DNA of 64,000 bases, from the NCBI RefSeq assembly GCF_002082015.1, contig NZ_CP015109.1:994001-1058000 (forward strand), given 5' to 3'. Made by a program: the position numbers and the translations under genes. This DNA is from Sporosarcina ureae. Lineage in GTDB: Bacteria; Bacillota; Bacilli; Bacillales_A; Planococcaceae. A model generated the notes under the pieces. It saw nothing but the letters and a program-made list of their open reading frames with translations, had not been told where the DNA came from and made no database searches. Each line of letters begins with the position of its first letter. Positions within the stretch are counted from its first letter, which is position 1. Shown piece after piece: positions 16,439 through 25,061 of the stretch.

Positions 16439-17527
16439 TTATTCTTTTACACGCTTCACCAGTCCGTACAGCTCTTTCCCTGAACCATCCACTCGTTGAA
16501 TCAAGCCAATATCTTTTGCGTAGTATTCAATCACAGTTTCTTTATTCCATGGGAAGTAGCTTTCAACGACTAGCACATCACGATACTCTGTACCGCGAAC
16601 TGTTTTCTTTGCGTTTGTAGAAGTAATCCACCCATTACCATAACCAACCGGCCCCATATCATCTTGATGATGAATTTGTGTCACTACGAAAGGATGCGGG
16701 AAATATTGATCGTAATGGGCCCAGTCATCGTATCCTTCTCCGTAGTACGAGGAATCTTGCACAAAGCCCAGTCGCGGAATGTCTTCATACTCCGTCTCAT
16801 TGGTAATGCGCCAGTAATCTAGGCCGTTCTCTTCCTTGCCCTCATGATCATAGCGATATGTGCTAGAGCCGTCCGTGTAATAATACGTATAACCAGCGTC
16901 CGGCATAATATTCATCGTCCTCGCTGTCATTGCGCGAGTCAGGAATGCAGCGAAATGCGCACGGGTGATCAGCTGCTTCGGCTTGAATGTCCCATCCGGA
17001 TAACCGGTAGCGACGTTATTAGTCGATACTCTCATAATATCGGTGTGAAAGTCCGAATTTTTTCCCACATCACTGTACGATGGCATATAATCCGCTTTAT
17101 TTTGCACCTTCAAATGAAATGCCTTGCTCATTAACCGCGCCATGAATGCACGTGAGATGCTAGATTCCGGTTTGAAATTAGCCGCCTTGGAAAACAGTCC
17201 TGCCTTGTACGCTGCTGCTATTTCATTGTAGTACGGATGTGTTTTCGGAACGTCCTTGTATCCAGGGTCCGCCAAATCCGTCATCGGCAACTCCAGCGCC
17301 TTGACGAGCATGGCCGCAATATGCTTCTTTGCGATCGGCTCATTCGGCTTGAACTGGCCGTCCGGATACCCACTAATGATACCGAGATCCGCCAGGTAAT
17401 TCACTTCCACATACAGCGAAGAACTGTTCTTCTTCATGTCTGTAAAACTTGCAGCTTCTGTAGACTGCATCGTTCCGGTAACCGCCAGTAGAAAAATCGC
17501 ACATGCCGCGATCCACTTTTTCAACAC
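16439..17527 (-). CDS. SLH-domain surface protein D (different C-terminal domain)
   Basis: About 362 residues. The start is GTG 17527 (or TTG 17524) behind GGGGGC; the ATG at 17566 has no ribosome binding site. The signal peptide is VLKKWIAACAIFLLAVTGTM...EA, followed by three SLH modules (GYPDGQFKPNEPIAKKHIAA; PESSISRAFMARLM; GYPDGTFKPKQLITRAHFAA). The C-terminal 150 residues are rich in Tyr, Trp and Asp and differ from the other three SLH paralogues; I recognise no catalytic motif. No ECF-type promoter was found upstream, so it is probably controlled separately. The interval 17528-18048 holds two repeats and a terminator. Confidence 0.82.
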   Translation of the reverse strand: MLKKWIAACAIFLLAVTGTMQSTEAASFTDMKKNSSSLYVEVNYLADLGIISGYPDGQFKPNEPIAKKHIAAMLVKALELPMTDLADPGYKDVPKTHPYYNEIAAAYKAGLFSKAANFKPESSISRAFMARLMSKAFHLKVQNKADYMPSYSDVGKNSDFHTDIMRVSTNNVATGYPDGTFKPKQLITRAHFAAFLTRAMTARTMNIMPDAGYTYYYTDGSSTYRYDHEGKEENGLDYWRITNETEYEDIPRLGFVQDSSYYGEGYDDWAHYDQYFPHPFVVTQIHHQDDMGPVGYGNGWITSTNAKKTVRGTEYRDVLVVESYFPWNKETVIEYYAKDIGLIQRVDGSGKELYGLVKRVKE

Positions 17528-17730
17528 CCGTTCTGCCCCCTTTATGTACTCATATTTTTTGCACACTCTATCTTTATATGATCATCGCGAGTTATATATG
17601 ATAAATTACAGTATGTTGGGTGATATTTTCCTTTTATGGGTTGTCATATATACTCCATACCCTTTATCCCGTGTACGTAAAACAAGACTGGTTCCAGAAA
17701 TGATGCTTAACGATTTTAAAGGAGTTTAAA

Positions 17731-17799
17731 GGTACCAGGTCCCCACACAACTCTAGTTCAATTCAGAATTGTTTCGGATTTGTGTGGGGACCTGGTACC
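17731..17799. repeat. Palindromic repeat family 1, copy 4 (near consensus)
   Basis: About 69 bp beginning GGTACCAGGTCCCCACACAA and ending TGTGTGGGGACCTGGTACC, with CTAGTTCAATTCAGAATTGT inside. It is the best-preserved full-length copy besides the one at 3382. Confidence 0.85.
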
Positions 17800-17863
17800 T
17801 TACTCTAAATCGAGGTTGAGAAATAAAATATGTATTCAGTAAATCAAAGTACTGTAAATAGGA

Positions 17864-17904
17864 AAAAACGGAGATGAACACCACAGTTCCGTCTCCGTTT
17901 TTTC
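17864..17904 (-). terminator. Terminator downstream of the DUF1835 gene
   Basis: Arms AAAAAACGGAGA and TCTCCGTTTTTT with a 17-base loop; symmetrical, so it can act on either strand. Confidence 0.75.
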
Positions 17905-17960
17905 AGTTGCTGTTACCGCATAGGCATAATCTACACGGTCATCTGTATAACAAACAATTA

Positions 17961-18023
17961 AAAGTTCCTGGGTGTGATGCCTTCATGATTGTTTAAACGT
18001 TCATGATTGTTTCTCACACCTAA
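17961..18023. repeat. Palindromic repeat family 2 copy
   Basis: Contains TTCATGATTGTTTAAACGTT and TTCTCACACC, close to the family centre; the left arm is altered. It lies just past the DUF1835 gene stop. Confidence 0.7.
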
Positions 18024-18048
18024 TTTTAATAGTAGGAATAGTATTCTT

Positions 18049-19026
18049 CTATCCTATTACTCGTATCTTATATTTCCGCCAGTCTCCAATATCCCCTTTG
18101 GACGCAAGTTCTCCGTACCGGATCAATTCCTTCACACGGTACTCAATCCATTCATCACCCGTATACTGCTCCAATTCACCGTATACTTGCCCAATGAGAC
18201 GCAGTACGTTGTAATATTCACCAGGATACGCGGACTGTAACTGACGTGCACAATCCATGATGAACGTGTCGTGTCGATCTTCATCTGAGCTCCACAGTTC
18301 ATCGTGTTCCCAAGTGCGCAAGTAAGACCCATCATACATAAGTGATTCGCCTTCCTGTTCGATTGCTGCGCGTCGGGCTGGGTTCCATTTCCACGGTTCG
18401 TAATGCGCGTAAAATTCGAGCAGCTGTTCAGGCGACAGTTCACTGGAACGAAGGATGTGAATCTCTTCACTATGATCCGCAGTTCTGTACAAGGATTCAT
18501 ATGCTTTGGTACTGTTGAGTTCGCTAATTTCATTGGGCTGACCGCTTAGGAGGTAGGTAGCAAATCGCAGGCCGGTTTGTTCTGCTGCGTTGTTACCAGC
18601 CCAAAGAATAATTGGTAAGTGTGGCGGGATGCTTTTGATGTCCTGTATCGCACTACGGAATTCACTCTCTTGTTCTTGGATGTCACCGCGGAGATGTCCT
18701 TGAAGCCAACAAAATCGGTTCTTGATTCCCTCATCCGTATGGAGAGATTCCACCGGACCGATGGATAGGATGTCCGGTATTGAGATAATTTGCTCGGTTG
18801 ACTTTAAGGGCTCTTTGCGAAATGCGTGTCGTAGAGCTCCCGCAAACGCACGGTCGAAGACGATGTGGACCGTCTGCGGGCACGTTTCATCCGCAGCGAG
18901 CAACGACCGCGTTATTTTCCCGAGCGCTTCATCGTCTAGTTGCTCTGCTTTAATGAACAGTTGATCGACAATTTTTTTTGCTTGTTGCGGAGTATATGGG
19001 TTACTTGGCCGGTGATTTTCATTCAT
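18049..19026 (-). CDS. DUF1835 / DUF3658 domain protein
   Basis: A 325-residue cytoplasmic protein. Residues about 50-200 match the DUF1835 pattern (VHIVFDRAFAGALRHAFR, then IPDILSIGPVE). The C-terminal part (IGQVYGELEQYTGDEWIEYRVKELI in two pieces, then KGDIGDWRKYKIRV) resembles DUF3658. Such two-domain proteins are common in Bacillales as isolated genes; the function is unknown. ATG at 19026 follows AGGAGTGCAATATAA. Neighbours give no clue. Confidence 0.75.
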   Translation of the reverse strand: MNENHRPSNPYTPQQAKKIVDQLFIKAEQLDDEALGKITRSLLAADETCPQTVHIVFDRAFAGALRHAFRKEPLKSTEQIISIPDILSIGPVESLHTDEGIKNRFCWLQGHLRGDIQEQESEFRSAIQDIKSIPPHLPIILWAGNNAAEQTGLRFATYLLSGQPNEISELNSTKAYESLYRTADHSEEIHILRSSELSPEQLLEFYAHYEPWKWNPARRAAIEQEGESLMYDGSYLRTWEHDELWSSDEDRHDTFIMDCARQLQSAYPGEYYNVLRLIGQVYGELEQYTGDEWIEYRVKELIRYGELASKGDIGDWRKYKIRVIG

Positions 19027-19103
19027 TTATATTGCACTCCTTTTGCTTGCTTTCAAACTCCAAAAGTTTATGGTATGCATAATATTAATGTGAAACTTTA
19101 TAA

Positions 19104-19152
19104 AAAGGTGCGCATGTAGGATTCTTTTGTGTTCGTTTCTTACACAGGTACT
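19104..19152. repeat. Degenerate family 2 repeat
   Basis: Keeps AAAAAGGTGCGCATG at one side and GTTCGTTTCTTACACAGGTA at the other, with the centre lost. It lies downstream of the 19171 gene stop. Confidence 0.5.
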
Positions 19153-19170
19153 AATTTCTATTTGATTAAC

Positions 19171-19596
19171 TTACTTCTTAATCACTGATCTAATAATCTG
19201 CGGTCCAAATTTTATAGCCGTACCGACTACAGCTGTTAAAGCTACGCCAGTTAATCCATTGATGAACTTTTTATTATTATCATCAAGTTGATGTGCATCC
19301 GTAGCATGCTGATCTATTCTATCGTAAATTTTTTCTCTTTGTTCTTGACTAAGATCTTCTCTTTTCAATTCATCTTTATAAATTTCGATAATCTTCTTTA
19401 ATAAATCAAACATGTCTTTTGATGAACCAAAATTCGTATCAACTGCTTTTGAAAACATCTCTTTTACGTTGGGTGCAAGTTCTATTAATCTTGTTATATC
19501 CTCTAATGAAATATCAATTTCTTCACTTTCAAATAAATCAAATACTTTCTCAGCTAGCGTAAATTCTTGCTTATTTATATTGTTTTCTTTACTCAT
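19171..19596 (-). CDS. Hypothetical protein with C-terminal hydrophobic segment
   Basis: About 141 residues from ATG 19596 (behind AAGGGTGGG; the codon at 19614 lies before that site). It is acidic and helical (DLFESEEIDISLEDITRLIE), then has a short hydrophobic segment near the end (TGVALTAVVGTAIKFGPQII) and a basic tail (RSVIKK). The layout suggests a tail-anchored or amphipathic membrane-associated protein. Family not recognised. AT-rich relative to neighbours, so possibly acquired. Confidence 0.5.
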   Translation of the reverse strand: MSKENNINKQEFTLAEKVFDLFESEEIDISLEDITRLIELAPNVKEMFSKAVDTNFGSSKDMFDLLKKIIEIYKDELKREDLSQEQREKIYDRIDQHATDAHQLDDNNKKFINGLTGVALTAVVGTAIKFGPQIIRSVIKK

Positions 19597-19827
19597 ATAA
19601 TGCCCACCCTTCAAAGTGATTTTTTCAATCTTATCAGTTAAACACCGAAATTAGAAGGTTTCTCAATTAAAGGTACGTTGTTTTACGAGTTCCAATTAGA
19701 AATTTTATATGCGCCCTTTTACCTTTTTAAAAAGTCGATGTATCCTTTTCTAGAAAACTCTCTATATGAAGTATAAGGAGCACTAAATGAATACTCCTAC
19801 ATCACTTTACTCGAGGGGGACCACCAG

Positions 19828-20667
19828 ATGAAATTATTAATTAACGAAGATCCGATTCCACTATTACCTTCATTGGCAATGAAAGTAGGACTGAACGCTG
19901 CGCTATTCTTGCAACAACTTCACTACCGTTCGAACATTTCAAAAAACATTCGTGACGGTCATAAATGGGTGTTCAATACATACGACGACTGGATGGAAGA
20001 ATTTCCGTTTTGGTCGCTGAACACGATTAAACGAATCACGTATGACTTGGAACAAAAAGGTTACCTGATTTCCACTTCCAAGCACAATAAGATGAAAATC
20101 GACAATACCAAATGGTACCGAATCGATTATGAAAAACTGCCATTTTCGTATACGCCAAATGAGATACTGGCCAACCCAAAAGTGGACACTCTTCCAGCTC
20201 AACATGAAACGTCAATCAACTCACAATTGGACGCTGTGCAAACCCACACTGGTACGACGGCGTATCCCACTATGGGACGGCCTATAACCAAAGAACTTAA
20301 GAAGATCAATAATAAAACCATTGTCGAGAAGAATCTCGACGTCGCACATTCTGTGATACAGTACCTGAATGAAAAAACCGGAAAACATTTTAAAGCGGAG
20401 TCCGCTGCTACCCGTAAATTCATCAACGACCGAATCAAAGAAGGCTACACACAGGAAGACTTTATTCGTGTCATCGACTTAAAGACCATGCAGTGGTTGA
20501 ACCTTCGTAAATTCAATGCGTTCCTTAGACCATCTACTTTGTTTAACGCAACAAACTTTGAAAACTATGTCAATGAGCTAGTTGTTACTAAGAAACCAGA
20601 AAAAGAACCATACATTCCACCAGTTCTCGATTTCAATCGTGGTGAGGAGTTACTATACGGTAATTAA
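19828..20667 (+). CDS. Phage-type replisome organiser-like protein (DnaD-like C-terminal domain)
   Basis: A 279-residue protein. The N-terminal half looks like a winged-helix DNA-binding domain (TYDDWMEEFPFWSLNTIKRI, LEQKGYLIST). The C-terminal region (about 175-255) with VIQYLNEKTGKHFKAES, EGYTQEDFIRVID and RPSTLFNATNFENYVNE matches the conserved phage replisome-organiser C-terminus related to DnaD. In phages this protein opens the origin and loads the helicase. Here it stands alone, without integrase, helicase loader or other phage genes, so it is probably a domesticated or leftover phage or plasmid gene. ATG 19828 follows GAGGGGGACCACCAG. Confidence 0.7.
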   Translation: MKLLINEDPIPLLPSLAMKVGLNAALFLQQLHYRSNISKNIRDGHKWVFNTYDDWMEEFPFWSLNTIKRITYDLEQKGYLISTSKHNKMKIDNTKWYRIDYEKLPFSYTPNEILANPKVDTLPAQHETSINSQLDAVQTHTGTTAYPTMGRPITKELKKINNKTIVEKNLDVAHSVIQYLNEKTGKHFKAESAATRKFINDRIKEGYTQEDFIRVIDLKTMQWLNLRKFNAFLRPSTLFNATNFENYVNELVVTKKPEKEPYIPPVLDFNRGEELLYGN

Positions 20668-20773
20668 CTATTGAATTAGTATGTTTTCGCACGATGATAA
20701 TAGAAAATTGCATAGTGCGTAATAATGGAATATAAGATTTTGTGTTGTGCCTAGTACATTATTTACATTCTTT

Positions 20774-20798
20774 TGAAACTTTTTTACTATTCTCCGTC
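20774..20798 (+). promoter_or_regulatory. ECF-sigma-type promoter of SLH protein B
   Basis: TGAAAC (20774-20779), 15 bases, then CGTC (20795-20798), followed by TGTACG. Same pattern as upstream of SLH proteins A and C. Confidence 0.6.
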
Positions 20799-20846
20799 TG
20801 TACGCTGATTAATAGATCACATTATAGAAATGGAGAGGATTTTAAA

Positions 20847-22292
20847 ATGAAAAACAAATTTAAAGTATGCCTAGGAGCACTATTGCTCGCTGCTAGTTTG
20901 CCGATCACTAGCGCAGCTGCAGAAAAACAGCCATTTCCCGACGTTCCGCCGAGTAAGCATTTTGCGGTAGCGGTCAATGACCTAGCTGCTCGTCATATTA
21001 TCGGAGGATATCCGGACGGCACGTTCAAACCGGGCAACTCGATTACACGAGGACAGGCAGCAGCCATTATTGCTAAAATGACTGGAGTCGATACAAACCA
21101 GGTTAAAAATCCACGTTTCAAGGATGTTTCAACCTCACACGGCTTCTACAAAGCAATTTCTGCATTGGCAGAAAAAGGAGTAATCGGTGGGTATCCGGAC
21201 GGCACTTTCAAACCCAATGATCCGATTAACCGGAAGAATATGGCTGCAATTTTAGTAAAAGCTTTTGATTTGCCACGTGACACAGCTGTTTCCAATCCGT
21301 TCAAAGATCGAAGCGGTATTACAGACGATGTACTTATCATCTACAAACTCGGGATCACGACCGGAACAAGCCCTACTACGTTCAGCCCGAACGCATTTAT
21401 TACACGAGGACAGGCGGCTAAAATGCTGAAATCGACAGAAGATCTGAAACCTCAGAACATACTTACTATGCAACCGGATGATTTTGGTTTAACTACCATC
21501 GACAGAATCCGTACGAATTCATTACAACAAGATGTCGTGAAAAGCATTCTAGTTAAAGGCAAGGAAGGCTATTCTAAAGATAAAATTCAATTTGTTCCTG
21601 TGAAAGAAGGTAGAGACGGTATTATTGTTTCGGGGCAAAATTCCGATACTTCCGTTCAGAAGAAATATTATGTTGATGTTAAAAAAGTACATGGTGAATT
21701 GAAAGTATCGCTGACGGAAACGGATGATATTTTTAGCGCAAAGGTCAAATTGTATGATAAGAATGAAGTAAAGAAGGTTGCACTTTCCACTATGGAAGGT
21801 GAATTACTAGCTGACAATGCAACGTTTGTCAGTGAGAAAGAAAGTATCGAATTTCAGGTCGACAAAGCCGGTGAGTATATCGCAACCGTTACGTATAAAG
21901 ACGGTACAAATCAACGGTACGGAATACGGGTACAACCGACCGAGGATCACTTTGAATACAAAATCGAGACTCTTGTAGAAAAACGCATGGCAGAACTTGA
22001 AATAGGCAAGGACTTTAACATAGGTACACATACTATAGTCGGTGAGAATCATGAAGAAATCGCAACCGTGACGCATGAGTCGAAAACTAATACTTTTCGT
22101 GCTACCGGAAAGAAACGTGGCAACGTTGCAGTATCTTTCGAGAATACAATATACCGAATAGGTGAATGTGAAGGATTGGGTGTTGGAGAATGCTACCCTT
22201 ATTACGTTGAAGGCATCAATATAGAAGTAAGACAATTAGGTTCAATCGTTCATGTTTCTATAGGTGTGATAGGTCAGAGTGATCACGCGTAG
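20847..22292 (+). CDS. SLH-domain surface protein B
   Basis: A 481-residue exported protein. ATG 20847 follows GGAGAGGATTTTAAA; the frame upstream to 20742 contains the promoter, so it is not coding. Signal peptide MKNKFKVCLGALLLAASLPI...AAAE, three SLH modules (GGYPDGTFKPGNSITRGQAA; GGYPDGTFKPNDPINRKNMA; TTFSPNAFITRGQAAKML) and the same beta-rich C-terminal region as A and C (e.g. ILVKGKEGYSKDKIQFVPVKEG, LKVSLTETDDIFSA, VALSTMEGELLADNATF). It is likely anchored to secondary wall polymer. Opposite orientation to its paralogues. Confidence 0.85.
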   Translation: MKNKFKVCLGALLLAASLPITSAAAEKQPFPDVPPSKHFAVAVNDLAARHIIGGYPDGTFKPGNSITRGQAAAIIAKMTGVDTNQVKNPRFKDVSTSHGFYKAISALAEKGVIGGYPDGTFKPNDPINRKNMAAILVKAFDLPRDTAVSNPFKDRSGITDDVLIIYKLGITTGTSPTTFSPNAFITRGQAAKMLKSTEDLKPQNILTMQPDDFGLTTIDRIRTNSLQQDVVKSILVKGKEGYSKDKIQFVPVKEGRDGIIVSGQNSDTSVQKKYYVDVKKVHGELKVSLTETDDIFSAKVKLYDKNEVKKVALSTMEGELLADNATFVSEKESIEFQVDKAGEYIATVTYKDGTNQRYGIRVQPTEDHFEYKIETLVEKRMAELEIGKDFNIGTHTIVGENHEEIATVTHESKTNTFRATGKKRGNVAVSFENTIYRIGECEGLGVGECYPYYVEGINIEVRQLGSIVHVSIGVIGQSDHA

Positions 22293-22300
22293 TATGTAAA

Positions 22301-22347
22301 GTGCCAGGTACCCACATGACTTCAAATCAACTTAGAACTGTTTCTAA
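22301..22347. repeat. Half copy of family 1 repeat
   Basis: AGTGCCAGGTACCCACATGA followed by TTCAAATCAACTTAGAACTG; the right arm is missing and a family 2 element starts at 22355, so the two families abut here. Confidence 0.55.
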
Positions 22348-22354
22348 ATAATAA

Positions 22355-22422
22355 AAGGCACCTGTGTTTGATACTTTCATGAAAGTTTACACATTCATGA
22401 TTGCTTCTCGCACAGGCACCTC
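22355..22422. repeat. Palindromic repeat family 2 copy
   Basis: AAGGCACCTGTG ... CGCACAGGCACCT with an inner palindrome CTTTCATGAAAGTTTACACA; compensating A-to-G changes in both outer arms (GGCACC/GGTGCC) keep the stem paired, which suggests selection for the hairpin. Confidence 0.75.
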
Positions 22423-22423
22423 T

Positions 22424-23179
22424 CTAACAATTCCTTACCAGTTCATCACTACTCAATCTCTGAATATCTTCATAGTTTTTCACAATTGCACCGAGCACCA
22501 GCAACCCGAACACCGCAATTGCAATCAGCCATCCAGCTACGCTAATCCAGTTGAAGAACCCGAATACAGCTCCTGCTGCCAAAAGAACAATCGTGATCCC
22601 GAACCATGGCATCTTCCAGCCATACAACTGGGTGAGCAACGACATATTCTTTGGCGGATCGCACAGTTCTTCATAGAACTTCACATGATGCAGCCGCTCG
22701 TCCGAATAAAATAAGTACCGACCGTCCTTCGCCTGCATTAGAAATGTGTGCTTATTCACTTTCTTCACAATCTCTAGCGGCTCTTCATCCACTATATGAA
22801 ATGACGACTTCACACTCACCATGGAAAAGAATCCGTAGACGATGAACAGCAGCAGAAACACAAAAAGCCCCGCAAGAGCATACGACTGCCCAGCTAGCAG
22901 TTCCCATGACACCCCTGAAAGCGGATCATTCCCTTCTTCGTTCATCCCACTTACACCACCGAACACCAGCATGAACAACGCCGTGCCGGTCAAAGCGGAC
23001 AGAATCAGCCATTGTGCGAAATACACGGTGAACTGCTCACTCACCGTTAAACGTAATTTTTCAATGGGCCTCATATTATACGAATTGAGCGCAATGCGAA
23101 AAAAAGGGACCAAAGTGATAATAAGCAGTGCCACTGCCCTCCACGGCCCCTGAATATATTCGATTACCTGCACATTCAT
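22424..23179 (-). CDS. Hypothetical integral membrane protein
   Basis: About 251 residues. An AAGGAG is only three bases before ATG 23179 and nine before the in-frame GTG at 23173, so the latter may be the true start. Four or five hydrophobic segments: about 15-33, 55-75, 98-120 and two near the end (ITIVLLAAGAVFGFFNW, VAGWLIAIAVFGLLVLGAIV). A cytoplasmic-looking stretch lies between (VDEEPLEIVKKVNKHTFLMQ). No family recognised and no motif for transport or catalysis seen. It is the only gene between SLH proteins B and C. Confidence 0.6.
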   Translation of the reverse strand: MNVQVIEYIQGPWRAVALLIITLVPFFRIALNSYNMRPIEKLRLTVSEQFTVYFAQWLILSALTGTALFMLVFGGVSGMNEEGNDPLSGVSWELLAGQSYALAGLFVFLLLFIVYGFFSMVSVKSSFHIVDEEPLEIVKKVNKHTFLMQAKDGRYLFYSDERLHHVKFYEELCDPPKNMSLLTQLYGWKMPWFGITIVLLAAGAVFGFFNWISVAGWLIAIAVFGLLVLGAIVKNYEDIQRLSSDELVRNC

Positions 23180-23245
23180 CCACTCCTTATTACCGCATAT
23201 AGGTTTATACTACCATGAATGCGAGATAAGTAGATATTGATTAAA

Positions 23246-23290
23246 TGTACCTGTGCTTCAAACTTTCATGAATGTTTCAAGCGGTTACCT
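23246..23290. repeat. Partial family 2 repeat
   Basis: ATGTACCTGTGCTTCAAACT followed by TTCATGAATGTTTCAAGCGG; the right arm is truncated to GGTTACCTT. Confidence 0.5.
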
Positions 23291-23304
23291 TATTTAAATC
23301 CAAC

Positions 23305-23349
23305 AAAACAGATACTGCACCCACATAAAGTGGACACAGTATCTGTTTT
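23305..23349 (-). terminator. Terminator of the SLH protein C gene
   Basis: Arms AAAACAGATACTG (23305-23317) and CAGTATCTGTTTT (23337-23349), symmetrical; T-runs on either strand. Confidence 0.85.
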
Positions 23350-23378
23350 GTTTAATCTAGTTTAAGCACAGCAATCTA

Positions 23379-24821
23379 TCAAATATCTGTAACATAACCG
23401 TCTCCGTGTATTTCAATATTCATGATGGAACCTAGTTTACGAATACTAATGATAAGACCTGTTTCTTGATAGAGTTCCGAACGTTCCCCTCGTTCAAATT
23501 CAACTCTGATCGATTTAGCTTTGTCACCCACCAGTCGGGCAGTAAAAAAGTTCGTTCCCGGATCTCTAGTAATCGTTACCAGCTGTTCATAGTTTTCCGC
23601 CCGGATTGTATGCTTTCCTATATCAAAGTTCGTTCCGCGGTCATACGTCGACACATACTGCTCTTTTAACGTTTCTACTTTATAATAAAATGTACCCGTA
23701 GGTTTCACTTCAATCCCATGACGTTCCTCTTCTCCATTTTTCAAATGGACAGTCGCGATGTATTGACCTGGTCCATCCATCTGGATGCATGTTCCGTAGC
23801 CATTCTCGCATGACGTAAATTTTACATCATCAGATAATTTCTTCCCTTCCATTGTCGTCAAGGAAATATGTTGAATGTCATTCGCATCAAAAGACAGTTT
23901 TGCTTCTGCTGAAAAATAATCTGTCGTTTCTTCCAAAGTCAACTTCAATTCCCCATCGACTTTTTTGACATGCACATAATACTTTTTATACCTTTCCGTA
24001 CCCTCACGATAGTTGCTTCTAAAACTGATCGCTCCCTTGCCTTCCTTCATCGGAATCAATTGAACACGATCACCGGTATAGCCGTTCGGTGTATCCTTGC
24101 CTTGTAGACGTATAGCTTGGAAAACGCCAGAGTTCATCTCACTCGAGTCGACCCAGGCGATACGCTCCCACCCAAGGTCTTCTGCTTTGACCGTAACCAT
24201 CGGGACGTTCACTTCTTCAGTAGCTTTCATCATTTTAGCTGCCTGCCCTCTAGTAATCGGATTTTTTGGGCTGTATGTGTTCGGTGTAGTACCTGTCGTG
24301 ATACCTAGCTTGTAAAGGATCAGAATATTATACGCATGAGACGGATTTTTTGAATCAATGAATGGATTATCCATCTGTTGATAATTATAACGCGGTAAGT
24401 CAAATGCTTTTACTAAAATCGAAGCCATTTGTTCACGGGTAATCGGATCATTGGGACCGTAACTACCGTCTGGATAGCCGCCAATAATATTTGCTTGCGC
24501 TAATGCCGCAATGGCCTTGTAATAGCCATTAGCCGTCCTGACGTCCTTAAAACCGGGGTCTTTGACGTTCTCCATATCCAGTTTCAACAACTTCGCAATA
24601 ATCGCAGCTGCCTGTCCCCGTGTGATCGAGTTACTTGGCTTGAAGGTACCGTCGGGGTAGCCTCCGATAATAGCACGTGCCGCGAAATCATTCACAGCCT
24701 CCGCAAAATGCTTCGTATCCGGTACATCCGAAAACCGCTGCTCACTTGCTGCTGTTCCGGATAATGGCAGGCTGCACGCAAGTATAAGTGCGCCAAATAT
24801 ACTAGATAATTTCTTTTTCAT
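23379..24821 (-). CDS. SLH-domain surface protein C
   Basis: A 480-residue exported protein; ATG 24821 follows GAAAGGAAGAGAG. Signal peptide MKKKLSSIFGALILACSLPL...AAS, three SLH modules in the first 200 residues (two with GGYPDG), then the C-terminal domain shared with A and B (IRLQGKDTPNGYTGDRVQLI, LKLTLEETTDYFSAEAKL, ISLTTMEGKKLSDDVKF). It is close to A in sequence and same strand, so a recent duplicate is plausible. The 5' leader, including an ECF-type promoter, is duplicated without the gene at 36310-36424. Function beyond wall anchoring is unknown. Confidence 0.85.
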   Translation of the reverse strand: MKKKLSSIFGALILACSLPLSGTAASEQRFSDVPDTKHFAEAVNDFAARAIIGGYPDGTFKPSNSITRGQAAAIIAKLLKLDMENVKDPGFKDVRTANGYYKAIAALAQANIIGGYPDGSYGPNDPITREQMASILVKAFDLPRYNYQQMDNPFIDSKNPSHAYNILILYKLGITTGTTPNTYSPKNPITRGQAAKMMKATEEVNVPMVTVKAEDLGWERIAWVDSSEMNSGVFQAIRLQGKDTPNGYTGDRVQLIPMKEGKGAISFRSNYREGTERYKKYYVHVKKVDGELKLTLEETTDYFSAEAKLSFDANDIQHISLTTMEGKKLSDDVKFTSCENGYGTCIQMDGPGQYIATVHLKNGEEERHGIEVKPTGTFYYKVETLKEQYVSTYDRGTNFDIGKHTIRAENYEQLVTITRDPGTNFFTARLVGDKAKSIRVEFERGERSELYQETGLIISIRKLGSIMNIEIHGDGYVTDI

Positions 24822-24882
24822 GTACTCTCTTCCTTTCTATTGTCTGCTGAGTTCCACTTCATCCTCATCGAAGTACCCTACA

Positions 24883-24908
24883 GACGCGTAAATCTGGGAA
24901 TAGTTTCA
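24883..24908 (-). promoter_or_regulatory. ECF-sigma-type promoter of SLH protein C
   Basis: Minus strand TGAAAC (24903-24908), 16 bases, CGTC (24883-24886) then TGTAGG. Perfectly preserved in the leader relic at 36367-36392. Confidence 0.65.
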
Positions 24909-24936
24909 AATTTATTTTAAAGAATAATGCCAACAC

Positions 24937-24973
24937 AAAAACTCCGTCAGTTTATACAAACCAACGGAGTTTT
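24937..24973 (-). terminator. Terminator downstream of the PBP gene
   Basis: AAAACTCCGT / ACGGAGTTTT around a 17-base loop, T-run on both strands; directly followed by a family 2 repeat. Confidence 0.75.
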
Positions 24974-24975
24974 AC

Positions 24976-25033
24976 ACGCTGTGCATGAAACATTCATGAT
25001 GGCTTAAACGATCACGTTTGTTCCGCACACAGG
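24976..25033. repeat. Palindromic repeat family 2 copy
   Basis: CTGTGCATGAAACATTCATG ... GATCACGTTTGTTCCGCACA then CAGGCACC; the left outer arm is partly replaced by the PBP terminator. Confidence 0.65.
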
Positions 25034-25061
25034 CACCTTATTCTTTTTACTTTCAATCCTC

